NCBI RefSeq assembly: GCF_000971975.1
Contig: NZ_KQ040782.1
Span: forward strand, 1 to 64,000
Direction of reading: 5' to 3'
DNA: 64,000 nt
Origin: Paenibacillus algorifonticola
GTDB taxonomy: Bacteria > Bacillota > Bacilli > Paenibacillales > Paenibacillaceae
This document shows, piece by piece, positions 26,905-34,224 of the stretch. Numbering within the stretch: position 1 is the first letter of the stretch; every line of letters starts with the position of its first letter. A program made the translations under genes and the position numbers. The notes beneath the pieces are model-generated. The model ran no database searches and had not been told where the DNA came from. It was given only the letters and a program-made list of their open reading frames with translations.

Positions 26905-28716
26905 TTAAGCTTGAGGTGCTTCTGGTGCTGCTCCCACTGGCGCAGGCTGTTTCGCAGGCTTAGGCACTGTGCGGATATGAAGCTGCTCTAATTGCGACAG
27001 CTCGACCTCGGACGGCGCATTGCACAGCAGGTCGGTTGCGTTCGCTGTTTTCGGGAATGCAATCGTTTCACGCAGGTTCGTGCGGCCCGCCAGCAGCATA
27101 ATGAGACGGTCGAAGCCGAAGGCGATTCCGCCATGTGGAGGCGTACCGAATTCAAAAGCATCGAGCAGGTATCCGAAGTTCTGTTGTGCTGTTTCTGAGG
27201 ACAAACCGAGCGCATTGAACATTTTCTCCTGTACTTCACGCTTGTAAATACGCATCGAGCCGCCGCCTACTTCATAGCCGTTCAGGACGATATCATAAGC
27301 TTGTGCCCGGATTTTGCCTGGATCTGTATCAAACAGGTGCAGATCATCCTCATGTGGACGTGTGAACGGATGATGCTCGGCAACATAACGCTGCGCATCC
27401 TCATCCCAGCCCAGCAGCGGGAAGTCTACGACCCATACAAACTTAAATTTAGTGTCGTCGATCAGGCCAAGCTCGCGGCCCACTTTCAGGCGCAGGTTGC
27501 CCATTACATCTACAACGACTTTTTTCTTGTCAGCAGAGAATGTGAGCAAGTCGCCATCTTCTACTTGCAAACGCTCAGTCAATGCCGCTATTTCCTCCGG
27601 TTTGAGGAACTTCACGATTGGGCCGCGCCATTCGCCATCCTTCACCGTAATCCAAGCCAAGCCTTTACCGCCATAGCGAGCAGCGAACGGCTGCAGATCA
27701 TCAAGCTCTTTACGGCTCCAGCCGCCACAGCCTTTAGCGTTGAACGCCTTCACGACGCCGCCGGATGCTGCTACACTTGCGAATACCTTCACTTCGCTTG
27801 TCGCTACAATATCGGTAATATCCTGAATTTCCATGCCGAAGCGCAGGTCTGGCTTATCGGAGCCATATTTGTTGATTGCATCTTCATACGTAATGCGCTG
27901 GAACGGAAGCGCAAGCTCCACGCCTACCGTCTCACGGAACAATTTCGCAGCAAGCTGCTCCATCATGTTCAGCAATTGATCCTGCGACAGGAAGGATGTT
28001 TCGATATCGACTTGCGTGAACTCAGGCTGACGGTCTGCACGAAGATCCTCATCGCGGAAGCAGCGAGCGATTTGATAATAACGCTCAATGCCGCCGACCA
28101 TTAGCAATTGCTTGAAAATTTGCGGCGATTGCGGCAGGGCAAAAAATTCGCCTTCATGCACGCGGCTCGGCACCAAATAATCGCGGGCGCCTTCCGGTGA
28201 GCTTTTTGTCAAAATTGGCGTTTCTACGTCAATAAAGCCTTCTCCGTCGAGGAAGTCGCGGAAAATTTTCGCTGCTTTCGAACGGAGCAGCAATGTTTTT
28301 TGCATTTCCGGACGGCGCAAATCGAGGTAGCGGTATTTCAAACGCAGCGACTCGTCAACTTCGACACCGTCTTCGATTGGGAATGGCGGTGTTTTTGCCG
28401 CGTTCATAATTTCGATTTTTTCAACGCGCACTTCTATTTCGCCTGTTTCCAGGTTCGCGTTAACGGTCTCGGGATCACGCTCAACGACTGTGCCTTGAAC
28501 AGCAAGTACGAACTCGTTGCGGGCACGGTCAGCGATCGCCAGCGCATCGCCGGAAAAATCTGGGTTAAATACCGTTTGAACGATACCTGTACGGTCGCGA
28601 AGATCAATAAACAATACGCCGCCTAGGTCACGACGACGCTGTACCCAGCCGTTCAAAATGACCGTTTGTCCAATATCGCTTTTTGTTAATTTTCCGCATG
28701 GATGTGTTTTCAACAT
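26905..28716 (-). CDS. aspS: Aspartate--tRNA ligase
   Basis: Class IIb synthetase, 603 residues. N-terminal OB-fold anticodon-binding domain ([20 protein letters not shown]), class II motif 1 to 3 core ([49 protein letters not shown]) and the bacterial GAD insertion. AAAAGGAGC stands before the ATG. Downstream of hisS in one operon controlled by the T-box. The C-terminal Pro/Ala tail ([19 protein letters not shown]) is longer than in many relatives. Confidence 0.97.
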   Translation of the reverse strand: MLKTHPCGKLTKSDIGQTVILNGWVQRRRDLGGVLFIDLRDRTGIVQTVFNPDFSGDALAIADRARNEFVLAVQGTVVERDPETVNANLETGEIEVRVEKIEIMNAAKTPPFPIEDGVEVDESLRLKYRYLDLRRPEMQKTLLLRSKAAKIFRDFLDGEGFIDVETPILTKSSPEGARDYLVPSRVHEGEFFALPQSPQIFKQLLMVGGIERYYQIARCFRDEDLRADRQPEFTQVDIETSFLSQDQLLNMMEQLAAKLFRETVGVELALPFQRITYEDAINKYGSDKPDLRFGMEIQDITDIVATSEVKVFASVAASGGVVKAFNAKGCGGWSRKELDDLQPFAARYGGKGLAWITVKDGEWRGPIVKFLKPEEIAALTERLQVEDGDLLTFSADKKKVVVDVMGNLRLKVGRELGLIDDTKFKFVWVVDFPLLGWDEDAQRYVAEHHPFTRPHEDDLHLFDTDPGKIRAQAYDIVLNGYEVGGGSMRIYKREVQEKMFNALGLSSETAQQNFGYLLDAFEFGTPPHGGIAFGFDRLIMLLAGRTNLRETIAFPKTANATDLLCNAPSEVELSQLEQLHIRTVPKPAKQPAPVGAAPEAPQA

Positions 28717-28761
28717 AATGGATGTGCTCCTTTTATTTAAAAAATTTAGTGAACTAAGGAG

Positions 28762-28806
28762 CTGCGAGGAAATTAGTACCCGGTGCGGTACTTTATTTCG
28801 TCGCAG
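28762..28806 (-). ncRNA. Strong intercistronic hairpin between hisS and aspS
   Basis: On the minus strand CTGCGA, GAAAT and AGTACC pair with GGTACT, ATTTC and TCGCAG across a small loop, with one-base bulges. No U-tract follows at once, so it is not a standard terminator. It begins four bases after the hisS stop and may mark an RNA-processing or partial-termination point. Confidence 0.5.
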
Positions 28807-28809
28807 TCT

Positions 28810-30060
28810 CTAAGCTTGAATCGCTGCTGCCAGCTCGCGGATGGCTACGGTGCGCTGCTCGCCGCTTTCCATATTTTTCAGGGCAATTTCGCCGCGCTCC
28901 AGCTCGTCATCGCCGAGAATGGCGGTAAAACGTGCTTTGAAGCGATCCGCTGACTTCATCTGCGCCTTCATCTTGCGGTCCGTGTAGTCACGGTCAGCGC
29001 GCAAGCCTGCTGCACGCAGCTCATGTACGATCTTAGTCGCCTCACGCTCTGCTGCCTCGCCAAGGCTGATGACGTAAACGTCGACCTGGCTCGCTTCCTT
29101 GATGCCTTCCGTCTTCTGATGCTCAAGCAGCAAAATCGTCCGCTCCAGACCGAGGCCAAGACCAACGCCCGGCTGATCCGGGCCGCCAATTTCAGCAACG
29201 AGCCCATTGTAGCGGCCGCCGCCGCCAATCGTATCGATGGCACCGATGCCTTCCGCTTTATATTCAAAAGCGGTATGCGTGTAATAATCCAGTCCGCGCA
29301 CCAGCTTCGAATTCACTTCGAACGGAATATTCATGGCCGTCAAGTAAGCTTTAACCTTTTCAAAATGCGTTGTGCATTCTTCATCCAGACTGTCCAAAAT
29401 CGACGGAGCGCCTTCAAAATGCTTCTGGTCGACTTTGCAGTCCAGCACGCGAAGCGGGTTGCGGTCCATACGCGACTGGCAATCTTTGCACAGCAGCTCC
29501 CGCTTCGGTTCAAGGAAAGCAAGCAGGCGCTCGCGGAAGGCAAGCCTTACTTCCGGCGTTCCGACGGAATTGATTTCGACGCGTACCCCTTTAAGGCCAA
29601 CCTCGGTATAAAACGTATAGCCCAAAGCGATAACCTCGGCATCAAGCGCCGGATTCACCGAGCCCATCGCCTCAACGCCGAACTGGTGAAACTGGCGGTA
29701 ACGCCCCGCTTGCTGGCGCTCATAGCGGAACATAGGGCCGATGTAATACAGTTTCGTCAGATCAGGCTCGCCATACAGTTTATTTTCAACGAACGCCCGA
29801 ACGACACCGGCTGTGCCCTCTGGACGCAGCGTTACGCTGCGATTGCCGCGATCCGTGAACGTATACATCTCTTTCTCCACAACGTCCGTTGTTTCGCCTA
29901 CACCGCGCTGAAACAGCTCGGTCGCTTCGAAGATTGGCGTGCGAATTTCGCGAAAATTAAAGCGGCGGCATATTTCGCGCGCCTTCTGCTCGACGAACTG
30001 CCAGCTGTCGATTGAGCCCGGCAGCATGTCCTGCGTTCCCGGTAATTTTTGAAATGCCAT
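28810..30060 (-). CDS. hisS: Histidine--tRNA ligase
   Basis: Class IIa synthetase, 416 residues. KLPGTQDMLPGSIDSWQF at the start, motif 2 PMFRYERQQAGRYRQFHQFG (about 108-127), the histidine A signature LVRGLDYYTHTAFE, motif 3 GLGLGLERTILL, and a C-terminal anticodon-binding domain. AGGAGG is seven bases before the ATG. First gene of hisS-aspS, behind a T-box leader. Confidence 0.97.
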   Translation of the reverse strand: MAFQKLPGTQDMLPGSIDSWQFVEQKAREICRRFNFREIRTPIFEATELFQRGVGETTDVVEKEMYTFTDRGNRSVTLRPEGTAGVVRAFVENKLYGEPDLTKLYYIGPMFRYERQQAGRYRQFHQFGVEAMGSVNPALDAEVIALGYTFYTEVGLKGVRVEINSVGTPEVRLAFRERLLAFLEPKRELLCKDCQSRMDRNPLRVLDCKVDQKHFEGAPSILDSLDEECTTHFEKVKAYLTAMNIPFEVNSKLVRGLDYYTHTAFEYKAEGIGAIDTIGGGGRYNGLVAEIGGPDQPGVGLGLGLERTILLLEHQKTEGIKEASQVDVYVISLGEAAEREATKIVHELRAAGLRADRDYTDRKMKAQMKSADRFKARFTAILGDDELERGEIALKNMESGEQRTVAIRELAAAIQA

Positions 30061-30202
30061 GTCATTTTCCTCCTGACCTGCTGCTTAAAAACATAAAAAC
30101 AAGCAAAACAGCACTCGCCGTGTGATGACGGCAGGGCTCATTTTGCGGTGAAATATAAGCCAGTGGTAAGTATGTAACTTATTAAAGCCTTATATTTAAA
30201 GC

Positions 30203-30252
30203 AAAAAAACTCCCGCCCCTGAACAGCAAATATTGCTGTCAGGGACGAGAGT
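30203..30252 (-). terminator. T-box-controlled terminator of hisS-aspS
   Basis: Arms at 30210-30229 and 30233-30251 form a long, nearly complete stem around a short loop, followed on the minus strand by seven T (plus-strand A at 30203-30209). Confidence 0.9.
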
Positions 30253-30500
30253 ATAGCTCCCGTGGTACCACCCACATTCCGAGGCAGCTGCCGGAAGGCA
30301 GAAGCTCGCTTGAAGACGGTTAACGCCCGTCACCCGCATACGGCTACTGAAACAATCGCTTGCCAAGGGCTAGGCCCAAGCTAGCTGACGTTCACCGTCT
30401 GTTCTCCGGAAAGTCTGTTCATCCCGCCATTATAAGAATGCTTGCAGCCTAAGGCATTCCTCTCTGCATATATGCGCATGGATTACTTTGTTCCATCATG
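30203..30500 (-). ncRNA. T-box riboswitch leader of hisS-aspS
   Basis: The minus strand carries the T-box core GGGTGGTACCACGGG (plus-strand 30258-30272 region), the sequence that pairs with the uncharged tRNA acceptor end and forms the antiterminator. A terminator follows 50 bases later and a stem-I-like region with AGAGAGG and a GAATGC/GCATTC apical hairpin lies upstream. T-boxes bind uncharged tRNA and allow read-through. I could not fix the specifier codon; His or Asp codons are expected for this operon. Confidence 0.9.
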
Positions 30501-30531
30501 AAATCATTATAGTGAATGGTGCTGATGCTTC

Positions 30532-30560
30532 ATTTTACTTGGCGCTGATCAGAAAGTCAA
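30532..30560 (-). promoter_or_regulatory. Promoter of the hisS-aspS T-box transcript
   Basis: Minus strand: TTGACT (30560-30555), exactly 17 bases, TAAAAT (30537-30532). It is placed about 30 bases before the T-box leader. A second TATAAT lies closer to the leader. Confidence 0.6.
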
Positions 30561-30623
30561 GATGCGATTCGCCTTGTCAGCTGCCTCGTTGCCCCTTGCC
30601 TCCCTATGGTCGCCAGAAGACAG

Positions 30624-30650
30624 AAAAAAACCTGCAATCACATTGCAGGT
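30624..30650 (-). terminator. Terminator of the broken minus-strand gene at 30.9-31.2 kb
   Basis: ACCTGCAAT pairs with ATTGCAGGT around a three-base loop, followed on the minus strand by seven T. Confidence 0.75.
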
Positions 30651-30900
30651 CCAAAAGTAAATTATATTTTAAAAAAGGGGGTCGAAGTTTATTATAAGCT
30701 TGCGATGTTAAAATAGCGTTATCGTTTGATTACAGAAACATTACAGTTTAGAAAGCGTTTTATTTTGTGCTATTTCGACCTTTCCCCTGCTTTTGCGCCA
30801 GCATGTGCGGACAAGCTTTCAGCTTATGGCTTCTAGCGCTGAATTGTCCCTGCTTCCATCTCCTTGCTGCGCGGACTTCCTACTTCCACTGTGCTCCTTA

Positions 30901-31197
30901 CTACGCGTCCTTTAAGTTGCTTCGCTTGCCAGCAGCAGACGGAAAGCCTGCCCATTCCTCTGCCGCTTCCATGTCTTCCTCCAGCTGTGACAGCCTGATG
31001 GCTTCATGCCGATCGGCATGAAGCAGCTTGCGGCTAATCCGCTCCAGCCCTTGCTCCTTGCGGGATTGATGCATGCATTCATTCGCCTCCGGTACAAAAT
31101 AAACAGGCACCCAGCCGCGGCCAATCGCTGCCGAAAGCTCTAAGCGCGCCCATTCTCTCCCCTATTGTATCCAGAAGGCATCCGCACTAATCTTCAT
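30901..31197 (-). pseudogene. Hypothetical small protein gene with amber stop at codon 12
   Basis: From ATG at 31197 the frame reads MKISADAFWIQ, then TAG (31164-31162), then continues GREWARLELSAAIGRGWVPV, YFVPEANECMHQSRKEQG, a helical stretch rich in Glu/Arg/Leu, and ends KRSNLKDA at TAG 30901. The residues after the stop have clear protein-like composition and no start codon before a GTG at 31110. I do not recognise the family. It may be a recently broken gene, or the true product may be a shorter chain from the GTG. Confidence 0.45.
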
Positions 31198-31464
31198 TAT
31201 TAGTACTATTGCTTCCCCTGTTCCTCACCTTGCTTTCCGCTCCATTCCTTGTTGTCCATGCTGCTGCGAAAATACACCTTGAACTTTTCACATCTCATTT
31301 TTTTGAATTTAAATCCAAAAAATGAAACATATTCTGTTTTTTGATCGTCATAATGCTACGACCTATCCGTATGTAACCGTGTCCTTAAAGTGCTCAGACT
31401 TTTAAAGAAAATGCTATGAAGTTGAGTTATTTATAATAAAAATCAAAAAAGGGAGAATTAGAAT

Positions 31465-32001
31465 ATGAGAAAAAAATCTTTACTGAACGGCACAGCCTTA
31501 ATACTATTGGTTCTCAACGAGAAGTTTATTGAGAATTGGGACATGGGGGAAAACCATCTTAGCGAAGTCTCTTCGTTTGCAGTGGATGAATCTTTGTAAG
31601 GTGATGTTGAAGGGACGATTAATGTATCCATTCCCCATACCCTTCTATTAAAACATATGGTAGACGACGTCGAATATGAAGCGTCGCTCAATTCGCCCAA
31701 CTACAGCAAACCCTATTTTGATAAAACGTATGTACTGTTTTTGAAAAAAGCACAGACGAAGGATGTATTCGGCCCCTCTTCAGTACCTTTTCAAGTAGAA
31801 GTGGATTCTACTGGTAACGCTGCATTGAAAGTAAATACAGAAAACAAGGAGCTGGCTTTAACTACTGAAGATAACGATACGATCCACTTTCAGACTGAAC
31901 AGATCGAATTAGCTCCAATTGATAAGATAAACGATTTAACTAAAGAGGAATTATTTGGTGAAATTAAAAGGCAAGTCGCCGCGAATGTGGAAAACAAGTA
32001 A
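31465..32001 (+). pseudogene. Putative exported protein gene with ochre stop at codon 45
   Basis: AAAGGGAG precedes ATG 31465. The frame begins MRKKSLLNGTALILLVLN, which looks like the front of a signal peptide, meets TAA at 31597-31599, and continues GDVEGTINVSIPHTLLL, DKTYVLFLKKAQTKDVFGP, and an acidic tail ending QVAANVENK. The part after the stop (KTYVLFLKK... with many short strands) resembles small secreted proteins of unknown role. The first Met after the stop is at 31657, giving a 114-residue remainder without a signal. AT-rich relative to the housekeeping genes. Confidence 0.5.
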
Positions 32002-32020
32002 GGGTTGAGGTCATCATGAA

Positions 32021-32056
32021 AGCCTTGCTTACTCGTATTAACGAGTGAGCAAGGCT
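32021..32056 (+). terminator. Strong hairpin after the broken exported protein gene
   Basis: Sixteen-base arms (32021-32036 / 32041-32056) with a four-base loop and one T-G pair. The following U-tract is poor (GATTTTAG), so termination may be partial. Confidence 0.55.
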
Positions 32057-32130
32057 GATTTTAGTTTGTATAGGTATACAAAAAGGAACATTTTTGCAAC
32101 GATCCCTATTGACTTCAATAAAATGAGAGG

Positions 32131-33021
32131 TTATTCATTTTTAGTTCTATAAGGATATTTTATTTTTATGCTTACTTCACTAATAAATGTTGATCCCAGT
32201 AGCAGGATAGCGCCGAATATTTGAAATAACGTCATACTTTCGCCTATCACAAGTGCTGAAATCAATAATGATGCTAGGGGATCTACATAACTTAATATAG
32301 CGATGCTTTGACCACTTAGCCCTTTCATTCCGGAAAAGAATAAGTAGAACCCCACACCTGCATGCAGGATACCCAGTATCAAAATAAGGATAACGGTATG
32401 GCCTGATAACTGATATAATCCTGATTTCTCTTGAGTAATAAAAAGGGAAGGAATCAACAATATCGATGATAATAATAGTTGTGTAATCGTGATTTCCATT
32501 CCATTCAGATTCCTAATAAATTTGTTGGCCAAAGTCAGGATGGCATAAAAAGTTGCCGCTATAAGTCCATATACGATACCCATTAAATGATTGCCGTCTG
32601 CACCGTTTCTCGCGCTCTGTAAAATTAAAATCAACCCGAAAAGGGCAGCAAAGGCACATAAACATTTTTTTAGAGAGAGCTTTTCTTTAAGCACAATAGG
32701 TGACATCGCTATTACCAAAACAGGAGCGAAATAGTAACTTAAAGCGGCATTAGCGATTGTTGTTTCCTTATAAGACTGAAAGAGAAAGACCCAATTTCCG
32801 CTCAAGGCGATGCTTGCAAGTAATAATACAAGAGTATTCTTTTTTATGTTAGGCCAAGATACTTTATTCTTGGTTATGGTGGAGATTCCTAACCATAACA
32901 ATCCGCCAATCAGACTCATGAATAATGCTATTTCAATTGAACTCAAATCGATATACTTTGCAAAAACGCCAACTGCACCGAAAATCACCATAGACAAAAC
33001 AAAATATATTTTTTCTTTCAA
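32131..33021 (-). CDS. EamA/DMT-superfamily transporter
   Basis: Ten-helix drug/metabolite exporter family protein of 296 residues, with two EamA repeats (residues about 3-135 and 148-282; GLILILQSARNG ends the first, AILLLGSTFISE the second). Typical cargo are amino acids, metabolites or drugs; none can be named here. The start is a TTG at 33021 behind GCGGGA, chosen because the first membrane helix begins at once; an ATG at 32988 would cut that helix. Its leader holds a 13-codon ORF and alternative hairpins. Base composition is AT-rich, in line with the surrounding accessory patch. Confidence 0.85.
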   Translation of the reverse strand: MKEKIYFVLSMVIFGAVGVFAKYIDLSSIEIALFMSLIGGLLWLGISTITKNKVSWPNIKKNTLVLLLASIALSGNWVFLFQSYKETTIANAALSYYFAPVLVIAMSPIVLKEKLSLKKCLCAFAALFGLILILQSARNGADGNHLMGIVYGLIAATFYAILTLANKFIRNLNGMEITITQLLLSSILLIPSLFITQEKSGLYQLSGHTVILILILGILHAGVGFYLFFSGMKGLSGQSIAILSYVDPLASLLISALVIGESMTLFQIFGAILLLGSTFISEVSIKIKYPYRTKNE

Positions 33022-33083
33022 TTTTTTTCCCGCTTTCTACTAATATGATGGTAAGACCGACAAGATATAGTCTGCCCTTGCAT

Positions 33084-33149
33084 ACAGTAGAATCTATGGA
33101 AAAGTACGATCAAACTTCATGTCGATACCTCGACAGTAGATTCTACTGT
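33084..33149 (-). promoter_or_regulatory. Inverted-repeat leader structure of the DMT exporter gene
   Basis: ACAGTAGAATCTA (33084-33096) and TAGATTCTACTGT (33137-33149) are perfect 13-base inverted arms. The second arm is also half of a 17-base local palindrome (33133-33149). On the minus-strand transcript the first segment can therefore pair locally or with the distal segment, and the distal segment can also pair with AGTAGAA (33041-33035) next to the exporter start. Confidence 0.55.
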
Positions 33150-33184
33150 TGTGGTTCTACTGGAGGGGCAATAAAATTATACAT
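33143..33184 (-). CDS. Putative 13-codon leader peptide upstream of the DMT exporter
   Basis: MYNFIAPPVEPQQ followed by TAG. AAGGAGGAT lies four to eight bases before the ATG, one of the best ribosome binding sites in the window. The stop codon is inside the first arm of the leader hairpin. Confidence 0.5.
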   Translation of the reverse strand: MYNFIAPPVEPQQ

Positions 33185-33379
33185 TTTTATCCTCCTTCAC
33201 CAGTGGATTCATTTTATGAATTCTGGCATGTTTTTTTTCATTATAACATACGAACTTTAACTTGGTTACGCTAAAAAGTACCACATATCGACTCCCCGTT
33301 TGCTTAATGAATGAATCAGCTAATGGTTTTTTTAGTCCGAAATGATATACCTTTACGAATGCAAGCCTTGCCTCCCGCT

Positions 33380-33826
33380 CTAATCCTTACTGTCCAAAAT
33401 CAATGTGACAGGGCCCCAATTGACGAGCGACACGTCCATCATAGCGCCAAAACGCCCCGTCTCCACTTGCAGTCCATGCTGCTGACGAAGATACGCATTG
33501 AACTGCTCATATAGCGGCTCTGCCTGCTCTGGGCGCGCAGCAGCCATAAAGTTCGGCCGCCTTCCCTTACGGCTGTCACCATACAATGTGAATTGCGATA
33601 CGGACAAAATCGCGCCTCCCGTATCGACGATGGACAAATTCATTTTGCCGTCCTCATCCTCAAAAATACGCAGGCCCGCAACTTTATCGGCCATCCATTT
33701 GATATCTGCTTCTGTATCCTCATGGGTAATGCCAACGAGCAGCACATATCCGAAGTTGATCGCCCCTGTTACTTCCCCTTCGACGGTCACGCTCGCCTGC
33801 TTGCTTCTCTGAATGACAACCTTCAT
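33380..33826 (-). CDS. dtd: D-aminoacyl-tRNA deacylase
   Basis: Enzyme that frees tRNA from D-amino acids and wrongly attached glycine. The N-terminus [18 protein letters not shown], the [19 protein letters not shown] segment (with the SQFT catalytic motif, residues about 79-82), and the C-terminal [18 protein letters not shown] (Gly-cisPro-like region) are typical; length 148. The start at 33826 has GGGAGGATGGG upstream; the longer frame runs through a terminator. It follows relA on the same strand, as in Bacillus. Confidence 0.95.
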   Translation of the reverse strand: MKVVIQRSKQASVTVEGEVTGAINFGYVLLVGITHEDTEADIKWMADKVAGLRIFEDEDGKMNLSIVDTGGAILSVSQFTLYGDSRKGRRPNFMAAARPEQAEPLYEQFNAYLRQQHGLQVETGRFGAMMDVSLVNWGPVTLILDSKD

Positions 33827-33844
33827 ACTTTCCCATCCTCCCTC

Positions 33845-33875
33845 AAAAAAGAAGAAGGCGGCTACGTACGCCGCC
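33845..33875 (-). terminator. Terminator directly upstream of dtd
   Basis: Minus strand: GGCGGC and GCCGCC arms (33857-33862 / 33870-33875) around a seven-base loop, then TTCTTC and a run of six to seven T that ends about five bases before the dtd ribosome binding site. No room is left for a promoter between the two. Confidence 0.65.
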
Positions 33876-34005
33876 ATCCCTATGCTCATGCTTCATACTT
33901 ATTTAAGAAGCGAGCGTATTAAATGTTTACCAGTTTAACTGCACCATAATTGTTTAATCAGGTGTAGTCATGGTTTTTTATCTTTAGCTGCTGCCTACGG
34001 GTAAT

Positions 34006-34224
34006 AGCTAATCTTGCTTTTAAAACCTTTTCAGGGAAAAGGAGGGGGAGAGCGGAGTGAAAGGTTTGGGATAGAGGAGCGCAGCGTTCGCTTTTGCTCC
34101 TGAATTTCTACCGTGCAGCGGTAAATTCGATGAAATTCAGGAGCAATAGCGACCGAAACCCAAACCTTTCACGCAGCGTCCCCCCGACCTTCCCCACACT
34201 CAGGCTTTTAACGCAAACTCAGCT
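34006..34224. repeat. Large (about 215-bp) imperfect palindrome between relA and dtd
   Basis: GTGAAAGGTTTGGG (34057-34070) and CCCAAACCTTTCAC (34159-34172) are perfect arms. Inside, GCTCCTGAATTT (34096-34107) mirrors AAATTCAGGAGC (34133-34144), and CTACCG faces CGGTA at the tip. Outside, the symmetry continues with gaps through GGGAAAAGGAGGGGG / CCCCCCGACCTTCCC to AGCTAATCTTGC / GCAAACTCAGCT at the outer ends, the last of which overlaps the relA stop. This is the structure of a fold-back or MITE-like element, or a very large hairpin in the relA 3' untranslated region. Confidence 0.7.

Noticed and set aside
26870..26910. GGCGGG/CCCGCC hairpin at the end of aspS as terminator
   Set aside because: No T-run follows on the minus strand, and tcdA continues on the same strand.
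31083..31155. 24-codon frame behind GGGGAGAGA overlapping the broken hypothetical gene
   Set aside because: Composition is not protein-like and the overlapping longer frame explains the sequence better.
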